Position numbers and translations under genes: made by a program. From JAGXFP01 sp039714535 (GTDB taxonomy: Bacteria; Desulfobacterota; Desulfobulbia; Desulfobulbales; JAGXFP01), in contig JBDLJC010000003.1 of the NCBI GenBank assembly GCA_039714535.1, forward strand, positions 59,364 to 123,363: DNA of 64,000 bases. Reading direction: 5' to 3'. The notes below the pieces were generated by a model. That model had not been told where the DNA came from. It ran no database searches and worked only from the letters and a program-made list of their open reading frames with translations. Shown piece by piece: positions 8,444 to 22,500 of the stretch (position 1 is the first letter of the stretch; the number at the start of each line of letters is the position of its first letter).

Positions 8444-9799
8444 TCAATTGACTGCATATGTACCAGTCCTGATCGACTCTAACACCTCGGCCCCGCTCTG
8501 ATCGCTGTTGGGCATAAGACCCACACCCGGTCCGTTCATGATAAAGGTGAAAGCCACTTCCCGCCCCACCGCATCAATCCCATATCCGGCAAGAGCGTAA
8601 ACGTCCTCCAACCAACCGCTTTTGACCCGAAACCGAGGGTCGTCAAAAGGGATGTCCTTGACCGTTCCTTCCCTTCCCGGCCTGGGCAGGGTGTTTTTAA
8701 ACCTTTCAAACCACGGCTTCTTCGAAACTTGGTATAGGTACTTGGTCATGAAGTCGGCCGTTACCCGGTTCCTACCGCTCAGGCCAGAACCATCGGAGAT
8801 CTCAACCTCGTCCATCGGCAGTCCCAGACCTTTCAGGAACTCACCGGTTACCCGAACACCCTTCTCCCTTGTTCCCGGCACACCGAATTTATCAGTGCCC
8901 GCCTTAAGGAACAGGTTATCGGCCAGCACGTTAAGGCTATGGACATTCATCTTGCGCAGCATCTCGTCCTTATCCGGCCCTGGTAATAAATCAGCCAGCA
9001 AAACGGCTTCTCCAGGAGTCTTGCCCTTTCTGATCTTGCCCTTAACGGCAACGCCCTTATCCGCCAATAAGGACTTCAAGACACCGCCTGCATAGAGAGC
9101 AGGATCATCCAGGCTAAAACGTTCGCTGACCATCCCGCCGTTTTCACCTATATTGCCGGTGACCTTATAGGCCAAGTCGTCAAGCCGGGTGATTTTGATC
9201 GTATTGGCGGCTCCCTTAACCGTCCTGGCCGGCACCGCAATCCTGACAGCCTTGTTCGGAGGCTCGATTTCTACAGGGGGAGCCTCTCCCGGCCAGCCCG
9301 GTTTTACAGTTACGGCGACTGTATGGAGATCGAGACCAAGGGCACCGGGCGGGGCATAGGCTGAGCCCCTCCGAGTTCTTTCAAGCCCCTTTATATCGAG
9401 CATCGAATCATCCACCACAATATCGCCCGTTACTTCCCCGGTCCCTTTGTTAACCAGTTTGTCAACTACCTCTACCAATCCAGCCTTGTCCAAGAGGGCA
9501 TTCCCGCCACCCTGCAGATAAAGATTTCCCGAAGCATCGACTGACAGCCGACCATCAAGTCTCATTTTTCCAGCAAGAGCAAAACCGGCTACAAACAACT
9601 TATTCAAAGATCCAGGTCCCATTAGCTTGGCCTGGCCCGAACCATTATTAACATTTAGCGTCCCACCTAAATCCCTGACCGTCAGACTCCACTCCGCCTG
9701 TTTGGGAAGCTGCTTCTCAAATCCTGCTACGCCTGCTGAAGACAAAAATATCATCAACAGACTGGCAACAAATCTCATGGAAAAAGAGTTCAAAACCAC
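8444..9799 (-). CDS. dacB: D-alanyl-D-alanine carboxypeptidase/endopeptidase, PBP4 type (peptidase S13)
   Basis: This periplasmic class C penicillin-binding protein trims or cleaves peptidoglycan cross-links. All three active-site motifs are visible: SxxK as SLNK (Ser64, Lys67), SxN as SLN within HSLNVLADN, and KTG as KSG within RVKSGWLED. SDGSGLSGRNRV is also typical of the family. The length of about 450 residues fits. A signal peptide precedes FEKQLPK. The longest frame starts at a GTG. An ATG at 9778 would give a cleaner signal peptide, but neither has a strong ribosome site. Its position between surface-protein genes suggests coordinated wall remodelling, which is inference. Confidence 0.92.
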   Translation of the reverse strand: MVLNSFSMRFVASLLMIFLSSAGVAGFEKQLPKQAEWSLTVRDLGGTLNVNNGSGQAKLMGPGSLNKLFVAGFALAGKMRLDGRLSVDASGNLYLQGGGNALLDKAGLVEVVDKLVNKGTGEVTGDIVVDDSMLDIKGLERTRRGSAYAPPGALGLDLHTVAVTVKPGWPGEAPPVEIEPPNKAVRIAVPARTVKGAANTIKITRLDDLAYKVTGNIGENGGMVSERFSLDDPALYAGGVLKSLLADKGVAVKGKIRKGKTPGEAVLLADLLPGPDKDEMLRKMNVHSLNVLADNLFLKAGTDKFGVPGTREKGVRVTGEFLKGLGLPMDEVEISDGSGLSGRNRVTADFMTKYLYQVSKKPWFERFKNTLPRPGREGTVKDIPFDDPRFRVKSGWLEDVYALAGYGIDAVGREVAFTFIMNGPGVGLMPNSDQSGAEVLESIRTGTYAVN

Positions 9800-9921
9800 A
9801 ACCCGGCCACAACCTTTTTTATTGCAATAACCTCCAACACATTAAAAACTATTAACATTTTGTTCATAGTAATCTTGCCATGTTGTAGTGTATGCCTGTT
9901 ATTGTTGGATATCTTTATTAA

Positions 9922-10506
9922 TTATTCTCCATGCAATACGACTCTGTCTTCATCAAGATAATTAGAAACAGGATAATCAGAATAAATATTTGTTGCTTTC
10001 CAGAAATTATCAATTTTTCTAAAATTCAGGTTGTTTTTTTTCTCTGTACCATCTTCCTTTTTTACTGAGTATTCTATAATTATCATTTTTTCAGTATCAA
10101 TCCACCTAAGGAGGTATATTGTTGATCCAGTATAAATCTCGTTCCACTTATCAATTAAAGCTTGAGAAGATTGTTGAGAACTGATAATGCTTTCGAGCTC
10201 TAATTTAGATTCAGAATCATAACAATCTAAAACCCAACTAATATCCTTATTTTTCATACCAGAAAGAATTGACAAAAGAGTCTTCTCAGGTGAACTAAAA
10301 TCTACATTTATTTTTTCTATAAAATCTACGGACAAAGGCTGCTTGTATAGACGTACATCATAATTATATGCCGATTCAATAATCAGAGTTTTATTATCAA
10401 CTGATTCAATAGGGTAAGATGGGTTTTCTAGTGCATGAGAAGGACAACACAATATTATAACAACATAAAAACTTAACAAAATAATTCTAAACACATTACA
10501 CCTCAT
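9922..10506 (-). CDS. Small exported protein of unknown function, AT-rich
   Basis: About 194 residues with a clear signal peptide (IILLSFYVVIILCCPSHA). No family was recognised. The mature part is acidic and mixed alpha/beta, with a stretch (SPEKTLLSILSGMKNKDISWVLDCYD) reminiscent of small NTF2-like exported domains, a weak guess. It starts 30 bases after the giant gene's stop, with an ATG at 10506 preceded in frame by a TTG and no clear ribosome site, so translational coupling is likely. Base composition is visibly more AT-rich than the flanks and matches the 3' end of the giant gene, suggesting that both were acquired together. Confidence 0.75.
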   Translation of the reverse strand: MRCNVFRIILLSFYVVIILCCPSHALENPSYPIESVDNKTLIIESAYNYDVRLYKQPLSVDFIEKINVDFSSPEKTLLSILSGMKNKDISWVLDCYDSESKLELESIISSQQSSQALIDKWNEIYTGSTIYLLRWIDTEKMIIIEYSVKKEDGTEKKNNLNFRKIDNFWKATNIYSDYPVSNYLDEDRVVLHGE

Positions 10507-10535
10507 CAATTATTATTAATAAATAATTTCCAACA

Positions 10536-13500
10536 TCAATTAAAATATTTTCTAAGATCCCAATCTACTGAATCCCATTTTTCTTTTGGTACGACATAAA
10601 AACCTTTATAAGAATATTTTTTTAGACCATCAGCTAAAACGGCTTCTCCTTTAAAATAAACTCCTTTAAACCGAGGAACTCCCTTATAAATTCCATCTTC
10701 TACCGGACCAACCATTTTCAAACCAGAGTTAATGCTTCCACCTATTTTCAAAATTCCACCAGCTATCTTTCCTTCGGCCCCCCCTGATGCTGTAAAATCA
10801 AAACCTCCAGTTCCATCATACCAATCCGGCAAATCACACAGGTTCGCTTGTATATGCGCCTTAATTTCAACTTCACCCTTACCTTCAACATAGGCAAAAG
10901 CTGACACAAATTTTAATGGAAATTGATAGAAAGGAGCTTTTATTTTACCCACAATTTTACCTGAAATACCGCCTTCAATTACGGGTAAGAGTAGTTCTTT
11001 ATTTTCACAGCAACTTAAAGTTTTGTCATAATCGACTTGAATTGCACCGTCTAAAGACAATTCGGCATTTAAAAATTTAATATATTTTTTTGCAGGATTT
11101 AGGATAGGCGGTTCTACGATTTTAAAGCTTGTTTTGTCTGCCAATTCATCTGGAATAGGTTTCAATTCCCCGCCAACACATTCTCTACAAAAGAACTCAT
11201 CAATTTTTGTTCCATCCGGTTTAGGTATGAGTTGCCCATCCACAAAATCCCAACAAAGATCATCTTCCAAAACCACAACCCTAATAGTGCTTTGCCCATT
11301 AGATTTCAGAGGTATTGCCACCTTGGATTCATCACAAGATACGCACTCTACATTAACAGAGACTCGATATTCGCCTGGTTCAGGGTATTTGTACGAAAAA
11401 CCGGAGGTATATCTACTTTCTCCATTCCCCAAACGCCACTCGAGAGTTTCCAGATCACATTCACCCTCGAAAGCAAAAATATTTCTAGCAGAGAAATCGA
11501 GTGTTTCACCAACCACTATAGTTATTTCCTCTTCAAACCATTCCGCATCTTCACCAGAAAGCCGCACTAAACTTTCTATCTCAGCTTCGGGAGGGTGAGG
11601 GTCCCATACACAATCACCATCCTCACATCTCTCGTTTATAGTACAGGCATCATCATCTCTACAATCCATACACTCACAAGGATCTGTAACAGCAATTGGA
11701 GTAGTTTGACCAGGGGCACCGCCTCCCCCCCCCTGCCAACCACCAGCATAACCACCACCGCCCGAGCCTCCACTAGGTGCAACAGCCGAACCAGCCGGGA
11801 CACTAGGCGGACAAAGAGTTGGAATAGCCATCCGGAAATCGACCAGTCTTGAGATAATCCTTTCGAAAGCTGTGTTCGGACAGATGATAACGGAACTACT
11901 AAGTTTAATTGTTACATAACTGAAACAATTGCCGCCGCCGAAACCGGTAACCTGCTCGAAGAGAGACTTGAATGATGACAGGATAGTCCGGTCTCGCTTG
12001 GTCACTCGATACTGGACGCGGATAGTCTCCATAGGTTCGATCCGATCAGGAATAAATTCCTTCATAACCTCGATATCAAAATCACCATAACTGCTCGGAA
12101 AGTCGATCCCGACATCGTAGACGGCAATCAAACCATGGTTCTTGACGGTAAATTCACCGTTAAAGACTTCATTCACTCCCATCTCCGGCAGGGTAATACC
12201 GGCCGGTTCAGCGATCAGCACCGGAGTCGGGACATTGGTCTCGAAGGTCTGGGTAATGGTGACCTCGTACTTATCCTCGATAACCGTCGGCGTTACGCTC
12301 CACTCGATTTCGACCATATTGACCTCAAGGGCCAGGTGGACGGTGGAGGTAAGGCCGGGCTCGACTACGAATGAACCGGAGAACGGCACACAGCCAGGAG
12401 AACTGACATTGTAACTATAGCGTCCTTCGGCAATATCATTAAGCATAACCGTGCCGTCACTAGCGGTTCGCAAGGTATAACGCAGATCCAGCAACTGCTG
12501 ATGCTGCAGGGTAATGCTGGCGCCGGAGAGCTTCTCGTAAATCTCATTCTGGACGTCAAAATAGACACTACCCACCGCATCGGAAGAGACGGTGACCTGG
12601 ACGTTGAAGCGAAAGGGGACATGATTGTCCGAATAAATGACTAGACTGTCGTCGTAAATGCCTGGAGCGACGGTCTCACCGGGTCGTAACATAATGCCGA
12701 TATCCTTGCTGCTGCCGGCATTAATATCACCAAGGAGCTTATCGATGGTCAAATCGAGCCACGGAATGGACGGGCCGTCGATCCGGGCATTTCGCAACAC
12801 TTCCTGACCACTGTTACTGATGGTGAAATTAACCATCTTCTGGGTGCCACGCATCATCCCGGTATCGATGTAAGAGGGATAGGTCCGGATCTGCGGGGTC
12901 AGGGTGACCATGCCGACATTGACATTGACCTTGCCGCCCAGGCCCGCATCGGTATCGACGGTGAGGCTGGCGTAACCGGTCTGGGGCGCGTCATCGGCGG
13001 CGATGATCTTCAGGTAGACCCGCTGGTTTTCGCCGCCGCCGATGATCGTATCGCCGCTGTTAATGATCGTCGCGGTCAAGCCCTGCGAGGCCTCGCTGAC
13101 CATGGTCAGACCGGTAATAGCAACATTGCCGAGATTGCGGATATTGACAGGGACATTGTAAGAGCGGCCCTGGGCGAGATTGAGATTGAAGACCGAAGGT
13201 GAAACTAGCAGGCCGATAATGTTGAAGGTGGCCTGAACGTCACGGTCGTTAAGCTCGGGATGGGTGGCCCAGACGGAATAGGTGCCCGCCTCGTTGGCCG
13301 CCGGGGTAAAGGTGTGACTGAAGTTACCTTCTGCATCGGTATCGACATTGAAGAACCGGTCGAAGCCTCTGGTAGACACGCCAATCCTAACCGGGACATT
13401 GGCTACCGGCAGACCATCGATGCTGGAGAGCGCGGTGCCGCTGATCGTCACCGGTTTTCCCATATGATAGACTTCCTTGTCGGTAGTTGCGGCCGCAAAG

Positions 13501-16500
13501 TAAGGAAGATCGGCGATCTCCGACTGGACCGTCCGGCTGAAACCAGGAGCGGTGACCTGATCGGGCCAATCGTAATGGTAATAGGTCTTGGCGACCCTGG
13601 CCTCAATCAAGACCTTGGCCGGAGCGTTGACCGGTACCTGGAAGGTAATCGGCTCGGAGAGGAAACTTCCGCCCGGCTCCAATCTAGCGCTGGCATAGCC
13701 GTTGGAGTTGACCACGGCGCTGCCGGTCCGCTGGTCAAGAAAACCCTTGGCCAGCAGATTGCCGTCCTGATCGCGGAGATAGACGCTAACCTCATCGGTG
13801 AGCCCGCCTCTCTCGCTGGTCAGCAACTCCAGTTGGGCAGAACCAAGATTGTTGACCTTGATCCTGACCTGAGCCTCGGCGCCACGCACCAGGGGCTCGT
13901 TAAACACCTCAAAGGCCGAACCGGCTGCTGCAACCGGAACAGCCGAGGTCCGGGTCAGGACGACGCTGGTTCCCGGCGCGCTAGCTAGGGTGACGGTGGT
14001 CACAACGGCGACGCTGTCAAGGGCATCAAGGGCCGTGGCCGCAACCTTTTCGATGATTTTCGCTTCACCAGCAACGAGACTGATCGGGCCGGGTTTGATG
14101 GTTTCCACGTTGCTACCAACCTTAAAGTTCAGTTTACTGATTGTCAGGTCTTCACCGCCGGTCAGGGCCAGGGAGATCTTTTCAATCACCCCACGGCGCA
14201 GAACGGTATCGGCAGGAATGTCGATATCAAGGGCAGGCAATCTTACATCCCGGATCGGGCTCTCATTGCCTTGATCATCAACGACCGACACGCCATAGGT
14301 TGCGCCATTGCCGTCATAGAACCCATCTGAATAAGTGGTAGACGGGGTCGGCGCGCTATTGACCCGATTGCCGTTCCGATAGACATAGTAGCCCTGGATC
14401 GAACCAGCATCACTCTGCCAGGCAAGAACGGGGCCTGCATCTTCATGGCGGGTAAGATTTAGACTGTTTACAGGCGCCACAGGAATGGCCAGTTCGACAC
14501 TTGTTGACAGAGCACTTTCGTTACCCAATGCGTCAACCGAGGTCACACCATAAAAAATCTGGCTGGTCGATGGCGAGGTATCAATTGCTTCCGTGGTAGA
14601 AACGACTACTACCGGCTTGCGGCTGCCAACAGAAGCAAACGAAGAGGCCGCACGATAGAGCCGGTAAGAAGCAGGGATTTCGTCTTGTGGAACATCCCAA
14701 ACAGCAGTCACACCGTCACCATCGAGACTTAGGCTTAGACCGGATGGAACAGCCGGACCAGTGCGGTCGGAAACACCTTCAACTTCTGCACACCGGTCCC
14801 CTTCGGTTCCGAGCAGACCTACTGCGGAGACCGAATAGTTCCAGGCACCGTCAGCAGACGGCAGCTCAGAGAAAGTCAGACCGGTAGTGGTGCCGATCTC
14901 AACAGCAACACCGGCAAGACGTCTGTAAACTTTATAGGCCTGGACTCGATCAACCGAACGGCTCCAAGAGAGATCAATTTTACCACCTAATTTTGACGTT
15001 GCAGTGAGATCGGTCGGGGCAGCAGGCGCCGGTGGTGTATCAGTATAGAGATAGAGTTTTTCTCCCGTGGCGACAGTCTCACCGGTGTTGCCGAAGTTGT
15101 CGATAGCGTTAACTAGTTTAAACGTTGCTTCGCCCTCGGCAAGGGGTGAGATGTCTATTTGCGCCGTCCAATGCAGATCGTCGCCGGCCATCACCGGACC
15201 ATTAAATGCGGCGCTATTGCCAGTGGCATCGAACAGTGTCATTACCGGGATATCGACCGGCGCTTCGTCGAAGGAGAAATCAACGGTCAGAGATTCCGTG
15301 CCAATCTGCTGTAAAACTGTAGGTGTTGTAATGGTTGCGACCGGACCTCGAACATCAAGGGTCGGGCCTTGGCCCTGACTGTTGCCACGGTTGCCGACAA
15401 GATCTTTGCCGGAGAATTTCCAAACAGTCGGTCCGTGCGGCCCGGCAGGGTCGATCTCCAGGACGGCGCTGTAGTTGAGTTCGTCAACCTTGACGGGAGA
15501 AAGCACAATGGGCGAGCCTATCTGTGGCTCCAAGCTGAGGAATGGCATTTCCTGCAACGGCTCGGAAACGGTCATGCTAACGTTTATCGTCCCGGGACCG
15601 GCGACAACGGTAGAAGCAGGAGTGCCGCCGTTAAACGCGAACATAATCCCGGTTGCGGCCGGCGCGATACCATCCGAGGCAACATTGATCTGCGTGGAGA
15701 GACCACTTTCATTGCCGGCACCGTCAAGGGCTGTTACTGCGTAATAGCTTGCCGTATCGTCAGCCGGAATAATCTCTTTGAATAGATAGGGAATCGGGGT
15801 GTTGTTTAGGGGTTGCATCCCGACAGTTACCGAAGTCGGCAGCGACGCTTGATCGCTATATAAATTATAGCCGGTCGGCAATTCACCCGGCCCTGATTGC
15901 CAGTTGAACTGGATCGTGCCACCAGGTAATACCTTGGAGACAAGATCCACCGGTGCCGGTGGGGCCCCGGTATCAACCGTGATGATGTGCGGCATGCTGA
16001 AGGCGCTGGCGCCACCACGGTGGGTGGCCTGCAGGTAGATATTGTTATCTCCTTCGGCTAGAGGAACCGAGGTAAAGGTCCAACTGCCATCGGCCGCCGT
16101 ATTGGTTTCGCCGGTAATCTGATCATTGACCTTTAAGGTTACAGTGGTATAGAGATCGGCGGTGCCTCTAATAGTAACCAGATAGTCCGGTGTTATTGCC
16201 TCGACTGTGTGGCTACCGTATACAGGCACATTCGGCGGGGCCAGACTGACCGTGACTGTTTTGCTTGTTTCCGTGAAGTTGCCGTGTTCGTCATAGGCGA
16301 CAACTTTGACCGAATGGTTGCCGTCACTTGCCGCCACCAGATTCCACAGATAGCTGACGGATGATCCGGTGGTGCTCTGGACCAGGCTGCTGTCGATATA
16401 CAGCTCAACCCGGGCCATTGCGCTTTCGTTGTCAGTACCATTTGCCTTGAGAGTAACCGTTCTGGCCAATACCTGATTCTGGGTCAGCGGGATATCACCC

Positions 16501-19500
16501 TGGGAACTAACAATGAACGGCCCTGCGATCTGCGGGCCGGTCGCATCCTGACGGGGCTCGACACTGATAGTCGATACAACAGGGTTTTCCAGACCAAAGG
16601 TGTTGACGACGGTCACCCCATACTGATAGGTCGTGCCGTTAGTCAGACCGGGATCGGTATAGGTCGTTTTGTTCGTATCAACGGCCAGCTGCATAGCACC
16701 GACATCTGTTTGGAGATCAGCGGATTGCAGACGGTAGACGCGATAATTTTTGAGATACGGGGAACCGGACGCAGCCCAACTAATGGTGGCCTGATTTTTA
16801 CCCGGTTCGGCAGCCAGAGCGGCAGGATTATCGAGGCGGGTGACGGCCTCGGTGACAACCCCGCCACTTTCGGGATTCTCCGCGTCTTTGCCGGTCAGTT
16901 TAAACCTGTACAGGGTGGCGTCAGCCAGGTTGTTCAGCGTATGGGAAATCGCTTCACTGCCGAGGGATATACCCGTATCAGGGTATCCTGGCCCATTATC
17001 TACATAAAGGAGCTGATCGACAAGATCACCGTTGCTACCGGCATCGATACTGGCGGTCCATTGCAGGTTAATACCGTTGCCGTTGGCTGTACTGTAGGTT
17101 GGTGTCGCAACAAAACCGCTAACTTCCGTCGGCGGCATGGTGTCGACCGGAAAGGCAGTGGCAAAATTAACGGTGGCGGATGAATTGCCGGCCAAATCAA
17201 CCGGGATTACCACGAAATAATAAGTAGTACCTTCAGTCAAGCCTTCGATTACGAATGATTTGGTGCCGGAGTTTGTCGTAGCGATTGCCTGCAGTCCGCT
17301 GACATCCGTTATCTCGGAGGTGCTGTAATAAATCCGGTAATAGGCCAGATCGACGGGCTCTTCGTAGTTGTTCCAACCCAAGCGGACCTGATCGCCGCGC
17401 CCGGAACCATTGGCCATCAACACCCCCGGCCCAAGAGCGGCAGGCGGGGCGGCATCATAAATCAAATCAAGAGTCTTGGTGGCAGTATTACCGAGTGCAT
17501 CGGAGGCTCTAAAGACCAGGTGGGTGGCAAGCCCTTCGACTAGGGTGATCTCGTGATTCCAGGAAACACCCAAGTCATCGGCGTTGATAATTGTTTCGCC
17601 ATTCAGGGTAACGCTGCACCCCGGTTCCTTGGTTCCTGCCAGGGTCTGCGTTGCGGAGGCGGCCTGATCCTGGTATTCGTCAATGGTAAATACCGGCGGC
17701 GTGGTATCGAGCTCTACTGTAACAGTGGTTTCGGGGAAGGAGTCATTCCCGGCAAGATCACGGGTTGTTACCTTAAGGATGTTTTCACCTTCCTTGAGCG
17801 GATAACTGGTACTCCAGTCGGTTTGATCCGAAACATCGACCTTCTTGACGCCGTTGATCACGATACCTGTTTGAAGTTGCTTGCTACCGCTAAGGACCTG
17901 GCTGGAAACGGTAGTTGGAGAATCAACTGAATCTACCGTTGGTGGGGCCGGGGCTGCTGCATCAAGGACAAAAGTGCCGGTATCCTGAGGAGTCATCTGA
18001 TTACCAGCCACATCCCCGGCGTTAGAAACTTCGACAACATAATCACCATCGCCGGTGGTTTCGGTAAAGGCTACAGTACCTCTCCAGGTATTGTGATTTC
18101 GCCAGGAACCGTTGATCGAGAGAGACTGGCTGCCCCCCGTTCGGTGCAAAACCACAGACGGTTGCAATGAGGTGTTCATTGACTCATTAAACTTAATTGT
18201 GAAGGTTACTGTTTCGACCTTATGCGGGCTGGGCGGACTCATAGTCAGAGACTCAACCTGCGGAGCTGTTTTGTCCACGGTAAAACCGAAAGAAACCGTG
18301 CTGGTATTGCCAACTTTATCAACGGGGTTAAGAGTGACGGTAACAATCCCTTCTGCCAGCTCCGTTTGGTGGATAAATTCGAGGGCGTCGTTCTCGCTGT
18401 TTACGCCCCAGGTTCCAGTTACTATTGAACCACTGGAATCTTCAACCGTAGCGTTTTCATGGGAGCGGGTGAGGTCAGGGCCTGACCCGTAATTGGGATC
18501 GCTGAGGAAAACGGATATTTTACCGGTTTGATTTGTTCGGGAATTTATTGCCGGAATTGTGGATGAAACAGTCGGCCCCTGATTGTCCTTGATGATCGTA
18601 ACTGGTTTGGGCTGACAAATATTACCGTGGCTGTCACCAGAGGTTAAATCAAGAGTATTTCTGCCATTATTCAGATCAACCTGAATCTCCCAACTGGTAG
18701 CGTTATCAAGCAGAATGGTTTCCGTACCGTCAACAATCAGTGATGAATCGGCTTCTTTTGTGCCCCGCAGAACAAATTGGGACTCGCTGGTGTAAAGAAA
18801 CAGAGCCGGGTCAACAGTCGGTTGGGCCGGAGGAGTAAGGTCTCCGGTTAAAACACTAAGTTCTTGAGAATAAGGGCTGTCGTTTGACAGCTTGTCGACG
18901 GCTTTTGCTACATAATAATATATTGTGTCAGTTGCATGGGCAGCGGTGTCACTAAAAGTAGTTGCACCGGTCTGGCCAAGATATTGGTAACCGGACCCTT
19001 TGGTAATGCTGCGATATATACGATATATATCAATGTCACATTCCGTATTCGGCTGCCACTTAAGAATGACCTTGTCATGGTCAAGGGTAGCGGTTAGTCC
19101 TTCCGGGGCGACCGGGCTGCCGACCAAGTTGGAAACCGCGCTCTTCTCAATGGAGAACGAACTTCCAAGACCTGTATAACCAATGGCTTTAACCGCGACA
19201 AAGTATGTCTGGCAACCTGCCAGATTATTAAGTCGAATAGTGCCGGATGTTGTGGTCAGGGGCGGTGAATATTGACCGCTTTCCGTGCCGTGATATACCT
19301 GATATTCCTTTATGTCCGGCGAAAGGTTATTAGACCAACTGACATCTATATAGCCATCGCCGCTAGTTAAATTAATACTGGCGGGCGCTACCGGCGGCGC
19401 CAGGGCCACGCTAATCGGATAATCGACCGAGGTTGGATTGCCCAATGAATCATAGACCTTGACGGTTAATGTATAACTGCCGTCACCGACTTCGATAATA

Positions 19501-22500
19501 TTCCAGGCCCAGCTGTATTCCGGTCCGCTCGAATCGGTTGCCTGCAGGGAGTTATCCAGATAAAACTCAACATGACTGACCCCGGAGAAATCGGCGGCGG
19601 CAACCCTAAAACTTCCCTGTCTAATGAGGGTTGGAGTTGTGGCAATATCGGCGGTGTTATAGGTAAGAGCGCTAATGACCGGGCCATTCACGTCTTTAAG
19701 ATTGCTGAGAACCGAGGTTACCTGTTGTCGCTCACCGCCGGCGCTATCAACACTGGTCACCGCCAAATAGTATTTCGTATCCTGACTCAAACCGGTCATC
19801 GCACTACTGGTACCGGTGACAGACTGGACCGGGGTCATTCCCGCCACTGAGGTGAAAGGGGTTTCACTCACATAAACATTGTACTGTTGGAGATGGACCG
19901 CCGGTTCAACCGGGCTCCAGGAGATGCCTATGTTGTCGACATTTACAATAGTCGTAACCCCGGTCGGATTAGCCAGCCGGAACGATATAGCAACCTCTCC
20001 CGAGGCCGGGCCGAAACCGGTCCGATTGAAAGCCTTGGCGCTTAAAAGATTGTCACCGATATTCAGAGAGTAATTAAAACTGAATTGGCCATTATCATCG
20101 ACTTTGGCGGTGACGCCGGTGCTGACCCCATTGTTGAACAATTCGACGTCGGTGAATTTTTCGGCTGTGCCGTTGACCGTGATATCAGGACTGCTGAAAA
20201 CTGCTCCGGTTACAGGCAGGGAAATAACGGGAGCATCCGGTAACGCCAAAACGACGCTGAAATTCAGATCGGTGGTTGAAAGATTGCCTACCGTATCGTA
20301 GGCCTTGATGGTCAGGAGATGTTGACCATCACTCAGCGCCACGATGTTCAGAAAACAGTTAAAATCGGGCCCGCTGTCATCCGTACAGACAAGACCACCG
20401 TCAACCAGGAATTCGACCCGATCAACACCGGAAAAATCGGTGGCGCTAACACTTATCGTGGGAGGTATCGTAAATTCATATCCTTCCGTCAAATTATCAA
20501 TTCCGGCCAGAAGATCGGTGACCAGCGGACCATTGACATCTTTTAGATGGCCCACGACCGGCACAACGGTTTTCTTTTCACCATCGGCATAATTAACACT
20601 GGTGACCGCTACATAATAGTTGGTGTCAATGGCGAGACCGTTAAGGTCAACCGTCGCAACTGTGACGGTCTGGACCGGCGTCATATCAACAACGGAGGTA
20701 AAAGGTGTTTCACTTCGATAGATATTGTAATGATCGAGAATATCGACCGGGCTGACCGGAGCCCAGGAAAGAGTCAGGTGATCTACTTCGGAAACCAGAG
20801 TAAGCCCGGTCGGATTATCGAGAAGAGTATTAAGGGTAGCGGTGACCTCGTTGCTATGGGGACTGTCTCCGGCATTATTCCTGGCGATTGCCGTAATAGT
20901 GTTTTCACGCTCAGTCAAAGTAACCGGAATAGCAAACGACCCATCCGCTTTGTTCGGAGTCGGATTGCCATAGGGCTGACCGTTCAGCAGGATGACAATA
21001 TTCATCTCCGGCTCAGCAGTACCGCTGACCGTAATCGCACCAGCGGTGAAGATATCACCACTGACCGGGTGGGTAATAACCGGTGCCTCAGGAAGAATTA
21101 CCGCTAGTTCCAGAGAATATGTGACCGAAGATTTGTTGTCAAAAGAATCAAAGGCTTTAATCGTTAAGGTATATATGCCATTCAGTAGACCAGCCATATC
21201 AAACTGATAAGTATATGCACTAGCACCACTGGTGTCGGCCAGAACAACCGAGTCGTTTATGGAGACTTCCACCAGCTTGACATTATAAGGATCGTGGACA
21301 TTAAAAGTGATCGGTCCCGAACCGTATATGATCATATTATTGTTTACAGGGTCGCCATCAAAGAGGATACCGGTTATCTCCGGCAATTCTGGCTCGAAAT
21401 CCTCAAGAAGCCAGATTTCTGTGAGTGCCGCTCTGGTAGACAGGAGGGGGTTATCATTTACGAAACTTAGGTTGATATTCCCGGTTGTATAATAATCAGA
21501 AGGTATGGAGAACTCATGTTGCACCGGCATCATAGTTGGCATTACCATGGCAGAATGAACCACTTTGCCTGGTCCAGCATTTATACTCTGCAGACTTCCT
21601 TCTTCACCGTCACCATTAAAATAGCTGGTCCTGATTTTATATCTCTTCTCAGGATCGAGGTCTGTATAGCCCACTTCGACTGCATTAGAACCCCAGGCTA
21701 TAGTTCTGTCCGGTCTGAGGCTAATTGGATCCCAGAGATCATCTCTGACTCCAGCATCCAGAATTGGTTCAGTTATCGAACCAGCTGAAGAGCCAGCTGC
21801 AAAACTATAATTAACATAGGACATTTCGGTTGCGACTGTGTCCAGATAATCATCAAATGAAACATTATCGGATATTTTTCCTCCGGTACCATCTGGATTA
21901 CTAGTGAGGTTATAGGGTCCGCTACCATCGAAATCCCCCCACCAGTTTCGGGTGGCATCAGCGACATTAGCGGTCTGGTTCTTGACAGCCAGCCCTCGGT
22001 TCATGAAAATCTGGTTGTTGGAGATCTCTGCGTTTGCAGTTCCCAGAAGTTCAACACCATCGGAAAGGTTGGTTGATATGTGGCTGAAACTGATGTCCGC
22101 ATTGGAAGCCCCCTCCAACCTGATGCCATCACCATTATTTCCCCAGATCCTGCTACCGATTATATTCAGGGTGCCGTTGATACTCCTGATACCATTTGAC
22201 GAACTCTTCGATATTTCGGTGTTTTCAATACGTGCACTAACCACTCCGTTGAAGTAGAGAGCCCCGCTCCCATTTCCACCGGCATAAAGAATCTTGGTGT
22301 TATTAAAGATCGATCCTTCACCAAATAAAGAAGCATTGAGGGTAATTCCTTTCCAACTACCATTTACCGGATAGGTCGCCATAACATCTTTGTTAGTGTC
22401 ACCGCCATGATAATCATCCTTGATAGTAGTAAAGATGATCTTTTCGTTGAAAGTCGCGTCGGCAATCAGGGCGCCGTCAACATCGACTACCAAGGCCCCA

